Part shown: in pieces, positions 44,801 through 54,422 of the stretch
Position numbering within the stretch: position 1 is the first letter of the stretch
Layout: every line of letters begins with the position of its first letter
NCBI GenBank assembly: GCA_950097015.1
Contig: CATNEN010000038.1
Span: forward strand, 21,824,001 to 21,888,000
Direction of reading: 5' to 3'
DNA length: 64,000 bases
Source: Macrostomum hystrix
Lineage: Eukaryota > Platyhelminthes > Macrostomidae
The notes under the pieces: model-generated
The model's database searches: none
What the model was told of the DNA's origin: nothing
The model's input: the letters and a program-made list of their open reading frames with translations, nothing else
Made by a program: the position numbers and the translations under genes

Positions 44801-47800
44801 AACGAAGGACATGTTGCAGTAGTTGGCCCGAGTCTGGCCTGAAGGGTACGGGAAGTGGCTCGCATCAGTAGACAGAAGAGCCCAGCTCTGACCGAATTCA
44901 AACAGCTGGCGCTCTGAGCTGTTTCCTGGCAGAAGGGTGCCGTTGCGAAGCTTGAAGTCGTCTGTGCTGTTGCCGTTAAAGTTGCCCATCAGTCCTTCAA
45001 TGCCGTTCGCGTGGCGCTGTTGGTTGAGCTGCACAGTAGTCTGCAGCAAGCTGAGCACTCTGGTGACGGTCAGCGAGAAGCCCGTGTCCGACTCGCTGAT
45101 GGTGATGCTCTTGTTGTCGCTGGACTTCAGGCTGTAACGCTCAATGGTCGTTGCGTTCTCCAGACCAGAAAAGTACGTGAGTACGCTGCCGAGCAGCTCA
45201 TTGTCCTTGTACACGTCCAGGTCGTTGGTGCTGGCGTTAAGAAGCACAGCGATTGAGCAGTTGTTGGATCCCGCCTTAAGTGCAAAGCCGGTAAACACAG
45301 TCGCCGATGCGGTGACATTCGGGTTGACAGACTTTGCCAGACCCGTGCGAGCCTGAAACTCCAGCATGGGAGCGCTCAGAGAGCTGTTTCTCAGCATGAA
45401 GTACTCGCACAGGCCGTTGAAAGAATAAGTGGTTCCGTCGATGGTGCTGATGTGAGGGTCACCGCGATTGAAACCTGTTAATTCCAATGCATTAGTTTTT
45501 TATCTTTTTTACACTTTTATCATATATTTTCATAGTCTATAAAACTGCTAGATCTTGCGACACAGTCATATATTTGAGTTCTTTACTACTAGAGGTTGTA
45601 GCCTAGTGGTTAGGGCGTCGGACAAACGACTTGAAGGTCGGGGGTTCGATTCCCGACTCCACTGAAACAATTGTGTCCTTTAGCAAGACACTTAACTCTG
45701 CATTGCTTCAGTTCACCCAGCTGTTTAATGGGTACCAGCATCAGCTGTGATAATTGAAGGTGGGTGTGGCGTCTCCCCAGTCCATGGACTGAACAGCTGT
45801 ACGCAGCCTTCAGATGCGCCGCGCAATAGTTGCGGCTGTGCTGTCGGCTGCACATCTGGCCCGATTGGGGCAGGTGTAATCAATTATTATTAATTATTAT
45901 TACTACGAGTACAAAACAAGTTGCATGAAAATGGATCAACTCACCCCACGCTGGTTCCGTGTAGTCTTTGCTGTTGCACCTTGGCCGTAGTTTTTTGTAT
46001 GCTGAAATCATCTTGCCGGCTGTGCAAACCTCGTAGCCGTAGGTCTCGTTTCGAAGCTGTTCGTCGTATCTGATCCAATACCAGTAGTTCACATTGGTCC
46101 GTTCGAGAATCATGCTATGACCGGCTCCTTGAACTGTACTTTGAATCAGAAAACCACCTAAAGTAGTGGATTGAAAGAAAAAAAGCGATAAAAGTTGGTA
46201 CGGTTTGTACGAGCTTAGCAGGATTGTAGGAATAAAGGACAGCCAAAAGTCACCCTCTCACTTTGTCTTCTTTCGAACATGATGTTTCGCATGAGCCACC
46301 GCATGGTCCACACGGAGTAGCCGGCGTTGCAGTAGTCCACCAGCTGACCGTCTTTCTTCCAGTTCACATTCAGCTTGTAACAGCATCTCGGTGCGGCATA
46401 GAACTGACAGCGCATGTACAGGTTGCAGTACCAGCTCCACCAGGGATACGGACAAGCGGGAGCTGATGCAAAGTCCTGCACGCACTCATAGCTGCCCTGG
46501 AAACACATTTTGAGCTCGTAGGTGCCCTTGGAGTTCTCGTTCTTTTTGTCGCACGTGTACTCGTACGGCCAGTAGCGCCAGTCCAGTACGGCTTGTCGCA
46601 TGTCTCTCGGACAGGTGCGGCAGCTCAGCTGTGCTGTGAGCGGTCTGGTGCGTTCGTTCTCGATCCAGTTTCGACATTTCATCTTGTTGCTAGGAGGAAT
46701 AGCGTTGGCCATCACCAGGACGTGACGACCGCGCTTGCCGACATTGCCCATGACCATATTGTCGGTGATGTAGCTGCTGCGCCACCAGTAGTAGCTGAAG
46801 GGCAGTGTGGAGAACTTCTGGTAGCCGTCGGTGAAGCCTGCCGCGACGTAGTAGTAGTACCAGCGCCACTCGCTGAGCTCGAACTGGCCGTAGTTGAAGA
46901 TGACGAACGAGTGCGTCTCGTTTCTCGTGACGATCGCTTGGAAGCTGATGTACTGTCATTTTGCATCAGGAGATAAACGAGAATCATGAGTTGTGATAAT
47001 CCGAGTCGGATTTTTTACAGCACCTTGAAAGCTCTTAAATTGTTAAGCTCTGAATCAACGCACAGATTAACTTAATCGCCAATTTTTTCCGTTAAATAGG
47101 GCCGTATTCCATCATGTGATAAACCAAAGAAGAAAATAATTGAAATAAGTTTACCTCCTTCCTAGAGTCGCAGTACCGACAATAGTAGCTCGCCCAACTA
47201 TATCCCATCTGTCTGTAGTAGTAGTTGCAGTAGTAGCAATACCAATCATAGAAGTTGTAGGGCTGCATCTTGTGCCAGGTGACGATGAGAGCATTCAGCG
47301 GCTTGTAAGTAGCACCTCCGCCGTAGCCTGTGATGATCTCCACGATCTTCTTCCAGTTGACCGTGTTGCTGTGTTGGGAGCTGTCCAGAAGCTCGTAGTA
47401 CACAGCCGAGTCGTTGTAGGCGAACGAGTACCTGTAAGACCAGTAAGGGAACACCATCGGCTTCACCAGGTAGGTGTACCAGGTGGGCCAGTCCAGCTGG
47501 TAGGGCGGGTCGGTGAATGACAGGTAGCCATCTTTGGAGATCTGCAATGCATGATAGCTTTTGATTTTAGTGTCGCAATGTACGAGAATATCTGTAAAGC
47601 CTTTCCGCTATTTTGAAGCTCACAAAATGCATTGAGGCGCACGGTAAGAACATTTATAAACCAACAGGGACCCGCTACAATACCTTGCAAACGGTGCTCT
47701 CTCTATCGCCAATGATAAATGGCACTTCAGTCTCAATAGTTGCGAAGCTGATTGTGTAGTAGTTAAAATCACTTGCTGTCAGCTTCGTGCCGTTGTCAGT

Positions 47801-50800
47801 TGACAATGTCATCAGCTCTGTAAAACAAATTTAGATTTCACTGATCATCCTAAATGGAGACGTTTTTTAATTGTTTTAAACAGGATTGTATGTAACATTT
47901 TCTGAATAGACACGAAAGTCAAGGTGCAGCGTGTTCTTCGAACTAGTTATTATCGAAGATAATAATACTAGTTACTATCTTAGTATTCAAAGTAAAAATA
48001 CTATCTTAGTAGTTCGAGTTTTTCATGTGCTCACCGTTGCATGTGTACCCGTCGCCATAGTAACCGGAGCGACACGCGCAGGAAAAGGAACCCGGAGTGT
48101 TGGTGCAGATCGCGTTCACGTTGCAAGGCGAGTTGCTGCACTCATTAATGTCTATGGGAATGGGAGCAGATAATGTGGCATCTGATTATCTGTAGTAAAA
48201 ATCTTCAAATATGGCAAATCAAACCGACCCGTGTTGCAGGTAGCACCGGTCCATCCAGTGGGGCAGACACATTGGAAAGCATTCAATCTATCAATGCAGC
48301 TGCCTCTAACGCAAGGGCTTGTAGCGCACTCGTTTATATCTGCAGTTTAATCATGAAAGAGCATCATTAACGTAGATTTCTTTGTTTCTGCACGAATTGT
48401 GTATTAATATATTCAGAATAATCAAATACCAGCTAACCTGTCTCGCAAATCGAACCCGTGAAACCTGGTTGGCATGAGCACTCAAAGTAAGTGGCTGTAG
48501 CTTTACAGTTACCATCGTTTTTGCAGGGCGCGGTACTGCAAAGCTGTGAGACGTCCACAATAACTGCTCCACTACTTGTTGTAGCAAGCACTAGTGACTG
48601 CATTGTTGTAGTCACGACTGCATTAATAACTGTCGTCTGTACCCCGGTGGAAGTAGCAGCAGTAGCTGCAGAAGTGCCGCTAGTTGCGGCAGTCGTGGTG
48701 CTTGTTCCCGCTGTTGATGATGTCGTGCTGGATGCCAAAGTCGAACTATCAGTCGCTGCAGAAGTTGCAGCAGCAGCTGTTGACCCGTTTGCAGACGTAC
48801 TGGAAGATGCTGCAGCTGCAGTTGTCTCAGCTCCAGGTCCACTAGAACTCGTGGTCTCCGTCAAATCCTTTGTTGTAGTCACCGTCGGTGACATGGTTGC
48901 TGAATTTGTTGTTCCAACGATTGAACCTGTCGTGGCTTGTGTAGTCTCGAGCGGAGAATTTGTCGGTGCATCTGTTGTCTCCACGGCTGAATTCATCCGT
49001 GTCGTTGTACTCGTTGTTTCCATTCTCGTTGCTGTCGATGTTAGTCCATCTGCCGTCGCCAAAGCGGCTGTCGAAGAAGGTGAATCTGTCGTTGTTATGC
49101 TTGTTCTAGACAGACCGTCTGTTGTTTCCATAGTTACAGCGGTCGGTGACGTAGATGGCGAAGTCAACATTGATGCAAGTGTCGTCTCCGCGGTTAAAGC
49201 GGGCGTTGTCGATAAATCAGTCGTATCACTAATTAGAGCAGTAGGGGTTGATGGGTCCATTGTTGTCGAAGCTTCCTTTGTTGTCAGAGTTTCTGATGGC
49301 GTAGAAGTTTCCCTTGGTGTCGAAGTTTCTCTTGGTGTCAAAGTTTCCGTTGGTGTCGTTGTCGCTGTTGGTGTCGGTGTCTCTGTTGATGTCGGAGTTT
49401 GCATTGGTGTCGATGTCTCCATTGGTGTCTCTGTTGGTGTCGGTGTCTCTGTTGATGTCGGAGTTTGCATTGGTGTCGATGTCTCCATTGGTGTCTCTGT
49501 TGGTGTCGGTGTCTCTGTTGATTTCGGAGTTTGCATTGGTGTCGATGTCTCCATTGGTGTCTCTGTTGGTGTCGTTGTCTCCGTTGGTGGTGGCGTCACC
49601 CTTGATGTCTCTGTTGGTGTCGAAGTCTCCGTTGATGTCGGTGTCTCCGTTGGAGTCGGTGTCTCCGTTGGAGTCAGAGTTTCCGTTGGAGTCGGTGTCT
49701 CCGTTGGTATCCCAGTCGATGTCGGAGTTTCTGTTGGTGTCGGTGTCTCTGTTTGTGTCGATGTCTCCGTTGGTGTCGGCGTCTCCGTCGGCGTCTCCGT
49801 TGGTGTCGGAGTTTCCGTTGGTGTCGGAGTTTCCGTTGGTGTCGGTGTCTCTGTCGGCGTCTCTGTTGCAGTCGGTGTCTCTGTCGGTGTCGGTGTCTCA
49901 GTCGGTGTCGGAGTTTCCGTTGGTGTCGGTGTCTCTGTTGGTGTTTGTGTCTGTGTTGGTGTCGGTGTCTCAGTCGGTGTCGGTGTCTCTGTTGGTGTCG
50001 GTGTCTCTGTCGGTGTCTCTGTTGGTGTCGGTGTCTCTGTCGGTGTCTCTGTTGGTGTTGGTGTCTCTGTCGGTGTCTCTGTTGGTGTTGGTGTCTCTGT
50101 CGGTGTCTCTGTTGGTGTTGGTGTCTCTGTCGGTGTCTCTGTTGGTGTCGGTGTCTCTGTAGGCGTCTCTGTTGGTGTCGGTGTCTCAGTCGGTGTCGGT
50201 GTCTCTGTCGGTGTCTCAGTCGGTGTCGGTGTCTCTGTTGGTGTCGGTGTCTCAGTTGGTGTCGGCGTCTCTGTTGGTGTCGGTGTCTCTGTAGGCGTCT
50301 CTGTTGGTGTCGGTGTCTCAGTCGGTGTCGGTGTCTCTGTTGGTGTCGGTGTCTCTGTTGGTGTCGGTGTCTCAGTCGGTGTCTCTGTTGGTGTCGGTGT
50401 CTCTGTCGGCGTCTCTGTTGGTGTCGGTGTCTCAGTCGGTGTCTCTGTTGGTGTCGGTGTCTCAGTTGGTGTCTCTGTTGGTGTTGGTGTCTCAGTCGGT
50501 GTCTCTGTCGGTGTCGGTGTCTCTGTTGGTGTCGGTGTCTCTGTTGGTGTCGGTGTCTCAGTCGGTGTCTCTGTTGGTGTCGGTGTCTCTGTCGGCGTCT
50601 CTGTTGGTGTCGGTGTCTCAGTCGGTGTCTCTGTTGGTGTCGGTGTCTCAGTTGGTGTCGGCGTCTCTGTTGGTGTCGGTGTCTCTGTAGGCGTCTCTGT
50701 TGGTGTCGGTGTCTCAGTCGGTGTCGGTGTCTCTGTTGGTGTCGGTGTCTCTGTCGGTGTCTCTGTTGGTGTCGGTGTCTCTGTCGGTGTCTCTGTTGGT

Positions 50801-51965
50801 GTCGGTGTCTCAGTCGGTGTCTCTGTTGGTGTCGGTGTCTCTGTCGGCGTCTCTGTTGGTGTCGGTGTCTCAGTCGGTGTCTCTGTTGGTGTCGGTGTCT
50901 CAGTCGGTGTCGGTGTCTCTGTTGGTGTCGGTGTCTCAGTTGGTGTCGGCGTCTCTGTTGGTGTCGGTGTCTCTGTAGGCGTCTCTGTTGGTGTCGGTGT
51001 CTCAGTCGGTGTCGGTGTCTCTGTTGGTGTCGGTGTCTCTGTCGGTGTCTCTGTTGGTGTCGGTGTCTCAGTCGGTGTCTCTGTTGATGTCGGTGTCTCT
51101 GTCGGCGTCTCTGTTGGTGTCGGTGTCTCAGTCGGCGTCTCTGTTGGTGTCGGTGTCTCTGTCGGTGTCTCTGTTGGTGTCGGTGTCTCAGTCGGTGTCA
51201 GAGTCTCCGTTGGTGTCTCTGTTGTTTTCGGAGTTTCCGTTGGTGTCGGAGTTTCCGTTGACGCCAAGGTCGTCTCAGCTACTGGAGCTGGTGATGAGTG
51301 CGTTGAATCGCTGTCTGATTCGGAGATTTGAGTTGAAGCTATTGTTGCATCGGTTGTCGATTTAAATGTGGTGTTGTCAACCGTTGCTGGTGCAGCAGTT
51401 GTTTCTGCGGCATTGGTCTCCGCTTGCGTAGTTGCTGTCTGAACTCCTGTTATATTTGTAGAAGCTTCGATTTTAAGCAAAGCAGTTTACAGTCTTCGCT
51501 CGTAAATGATTTTCAGCTCAGTTTTAATGTTTTCAAATGACGATGGTCTCAAAACTTTAACAAAGTTTTATTTTTTCTAAAGTCATATTTACAAGATATC
51601 TAATATATAGATATTTAGCTTCCACTAGAATCCGAGTATTTGAACCAAGTTTTGTCGAAAGTCAACAAAAGTTGAAGGCTAGGAAGAAATCGTTCAAATG
51701 GAGACGCCAACCATGGTTTTTGAGGATTTGTAATCCAATTAGATATGCTCACCTTAACGTTAAGGGAATTCAGATTTGAGCAATGGTAAGTTTAAAAAAT
51801 TGTCAAATTTTTTTCGATATTTCACACTTGGGGGGGGGCTAAATATTTAGTTAAATTTAGGTATATTAATTGATAAAACTACTCGTGGGATAATTGGTTT
51901 AACTTACGCAAATTTGTACCAAGCAAAGCAACGATGATAAGCGACAGCGAGACAGCTGGGCGCAT
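41843..51965 (-). CDS. MUC4-like transmembrane mucin A (EGF-NIDO-AMOP-VWD-EGF-TM)
   Basis: Fourteen minus-strand exons: 51908-51965, 48438-51446 (5' edge may be 51464), 48229-48339, 48035-48151, 47684-47817, 47155-47541, 46262-46952, 45945-46157, 44720-45474, 44140-44596, 43621-43806, 43263-43525, 42090-42270, 41843-41979. The sum is divisible by three, giving about 2232 residues. Order: signal peptide ([17 protein letters not shown]); Thr/Pro/Glu repeats TPTETPTE to about residue 980; EGF domains in three exons (two with DINEC starts); NIDO (about 1100-1370); AMOP ending in [18 protein letters not shown] from [17 protein letters not shown] (GDPH at 1578-1581); a Thr/Asn-rich beta domain; four more EGF-like repeats; TM helix (about 2191-2213) and a 19-residue tail. 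This order matches the MUC4 family. It is expected at the cell surface, with the GDPH site cleaved so that two subunits stay associated. Many exons are phase 1-1, typical of shuffled extracellular modules. Confidence 0.9.
42845..42940. repeat. Near-perfect inverted repeat (hairpin) in gene A intron
   Basis: The left arm TTATGCTAGGCTTCC then AGTGCGTAAATAGTCT is mirrored on the right by AGACTATTTACGCACT and GGAAGCCTAGCATAA. The arms are about 45 bp with a centre near CGCTGCGCG. Absent from the matching intron of gene B. It ends a stretch (42271-42960) that has no counterpart in gene B, so it may be the tip of an inserted element. Confidence 0.85.
43007..43122 (+). mobile_element. 3'-truncated SINE in gene A intron
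   Basis: Head GGGAGTTGTATCTTTGCGGT, then GAGCGTCGGACTCACGACTT and AGCAGGACACTTAACTCTGC. The body is lost after GCCTTTGCACA. The same truncated copy stands at 55260-55381 in gene B, so the insertion pre-dates the duplication or homogenisation. Confidence 0.8.
45590..45899 (+). mobile_element. Full-length SINE inserted in gene A only, 7-bp target duplication
   Basis: 310 bp with box A TAGCCTAGTGGTTAGGGCG, box B GGGTTCGATTCCCGACTCC, conserved body and a TTATTATTAATTATTAT-type tail. TTACTAC occurs just before (45583-45589) and just after (45900-45906). The equivalent intron of gene B has a single TTACTAC and is exactly 317 bp shorter (310 + 7), so B shows the empty site. Confidence 0.95.
49310..51265 (-). 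repeat. TPTETPTE-coding tandem repeats of gene A
   Basis: Coding repeat of 18-24 bp units (GTCTCTGTTGGTGTCGGTGT on the + strand) encoding TPTETP and TETPTE. It is very homogeneous in the middle (about 49700-51200), degenerating toward the EGF side into [14 protein letters not shown]-like forms. Several 250-400-bp blocks recur with the same order of variants. Opposite-strand frames are open by composition only. Confidence 0.95.
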
Positions 51966-52098
51966 CGTTAAGGACTTGTTGACCGTATTTAGAATAGCTT
52001 ATTTATTGATAAATATATATATTAGATTTGCACAGGCTGCTGATTCTGTCCTAGAAATTTCTGACTCATCTCATTTCCTTGGCTATCCCTGTGGTTCG

Positions 52099-52108
52099 CT
52101 TTTATATA
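52099..52108 (-). promoter_or_regulatory. TATA box of MUC4-like gene A
   Basis: GGTATATAAAAGCG on the minus strand, a consensus TATA box 134 bp upstream of the signal-peptide ATG (51965). Confidence 0.7.
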
Positions 52109-54261
52109 CCGCACGCAACAACGCTCTATAGTCACACCACTGCACTCACTACCTGCATGCAATTCGGCTATTCTTCACCCTAATTGGCAGCCTCCAATTG
52201 GCCAAAATTACTGAATTAGTCTATTTTGAATAGTACAAAGTAAGTTTAGAGTCTTATTAGTAATTCACTCACTACTCATTCGGTGAGTGTTTAAAACAGA
52301 CCATCTGTTGTACCAACTCAAAAACGATGTCACAATGGACTGGAATTTTTATCTCTGCACCCACCTCTGCACTGCATGCTCGCTCTCAAGTATCATTGTG
52401 AATCGACCGTTTCTTCTTGAGCGAAGTTCTCTTTTCTTGTTTTTCTCTCTAGTATAAACTCACTTGCAGGTTTAATGGGTGGGCGTGCTATGAGCCGCAG
52501 ACATGAGCAAACAGTTGGAATGAGTTTCAGAGTCTACTCAGAACAGTGTTGATTCAGTTTCAGGAATGCATTTTCATCATTCATTATGTGCGTGGACCGC
52601 AGTGCAGAAGTGCAGACAATTAAAATTGTTTTTCGTTGAAGTATCAAAATTTTGTGTTCTAGATCAGGCACACATCGCATGGTCACACAAACAATTCTTT
52701 GGTAGATTTTAGCTACTAAGACGTGATGACAGTTAAAAAAACTCACTTGTCAAAGCGCTATGAAAGACAAAGTTTAATAACAAACCCTTTAAAAAACTAA
52801 AATGTTTTTTTTCAGAAACAGACTTAAAAAAAGGCTTTTTATGATTTCCCAGATTGCTTAAAAAATCGAGCAATTAGCATATACTCTATATAACGTTGTT
52901 TTTTGAGTTTATTGTAAACAACAGTGGAATTGTGATGTTTAAACGGACCGTGAGACAAAAATCTGCTCTTCGAAGCAGTTGCGCTAAAGACTAGTGGGGC
53001 ATTTAAAAGTGGCACGTTTTTCTCGCTATCGAAATAGTGCAAATTCTATTTTTAGTTCGAGTGGCAGACAAGCGGATGAAGGCTATTAAATTCTTGGAAA
53101 TAAACAACCCCAACTCCAGTGTGGTACTAAGCATTTCGGCTCTTTCAACAGTTTTTTGTCTACACCGACTATCAAAATAGAGTAGAAGAGAAGAAGCAAG
53201 CACAATGGAAGATAATGGTTTTCTAAGACGCTGCAATTAAAGACTTACTGAAGGTGAATTAAAGAGATGATCCGAGCAAGCGGGTTCAACACATAATTAT
53301 GCGAGTATATTGCGCCTGCCTTTGCAAGAATTCTCTGCGTGGTGCCGCCGCAGCACATTGCATTGAAGCGAGACTGCACACTTGAAAAAAATGGTGCGAC
53401 CTTTTCTATTTTGCGTAGAAAAATTTCAATTAGAATTCTAGTTAGGGGTAGAGCGATGCCCCTCTTTATGTAACAAGGTTGTCACTAGTAACTAAAGTGC
53501 GCCACTGTGCTTCTGACGTAAGTTTTAAAGAAATGTCAGGTAAGCAGAGGATTATTAAATAAATAAAGTGTCAAACTGCAGCAAAAAGTGAAATGAACTA
53601 CCTCACTAGTCGACATGCAGTCAACACTGCAAAGCAAAGCTAGTCAGCCGAGTCCATCCTTCTGAACTTCCTGTGACTTTGAACGAATCTGAAATTCTCT
53701 ATAAGAAGTGGCGCACGAACTTGTGACTTTTTAATAAAAAAATTTACGCAAGGACGACTATACGATTCGCCCGCCTAAGCAGACGATGTATAGCACCCTA
53801 AAAGTGCAGCGTCGGAATAAACGTTCTACTTAACGAAAGTATATTTTGTGTTACATAGAATATTATACGAGTAGATATTTTAAAAGTCATGGGCTTTTTT
53901 AGCTAACATACAGATGCTAGCTAGAGAAGTCCATGTATGGTTAGAAAATACAGCTAATAATCTTTTCTAAGCATGTACTAAGCACAATAAAACTGCGAAT
54001 TTGTGAATTATTCGTATATTTTTTTTATGAAAAAAAAACAAAAAATGTCATTCTAAATCCGTACTGATGTACATTAAGGTACAGTTCTATATCACAGAGC
54101 TGGTCAAACGAAAATTCGGTAATCGTTCGCAAAAAATTAAAAAGAACATCGGAATGATCACTTTAGCATGTTAAAAACTAATAGAGCTTTCTATAACAAC
54201 TCATTTAATTTGATCACTGATTATGCAAACTCGAATCTAGCTCCTAGCTTTGTAGCATAAA
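52109..54261. other. Intergenic region between MUC4-like genes A and B
   Basis: Promoter side of gene A and 3' flank of gene B. AT-rich, with short open frames of no recognisable family. No transposon recognised. The duplicated block of gene B starts at 54262. Confidence 0.4.
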
Positions 54262-54422
54262 GGTCACCGATTCGTGACCCTAGCTGTCTATGAAAGTCAA
54301 CGCTAAGCAAGGTGCTGTGTGCCATGTGCCACACAGCATCGATTTATAAAGTGCCAGGTAAATTTTAGTTACGCTCTTATAGAGTAAAGCAAAATCACGC
54401 TAAAGTTTGAAACATTTACTGA

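Larger units (their letters stand above)
41674..48342. repeat. Tandem segmental duplication, copy 1 (3' part of MUC4-like gene A)
   Basis: Nearly base-for-base the same as 54262-60247, in exons and introns, apart from scattered substitutions, a 317-bp SINE insertion at 45590, a replaced intron segment at about 42271-42960 and small indels near 43920. Similarity starts at GGTCACCGATTCGTGA and ends at the acceptor of the second EGF exon. Confidence 0.95.

Noticed and set aside
48491-51331. 946-codon + strand open frame ([12 protein letters not shown])
   Set aside because: Antisense of the gene A mucin exon. The minus-strand reading has signal peptide, splice sites and downstream domains; this one has none.
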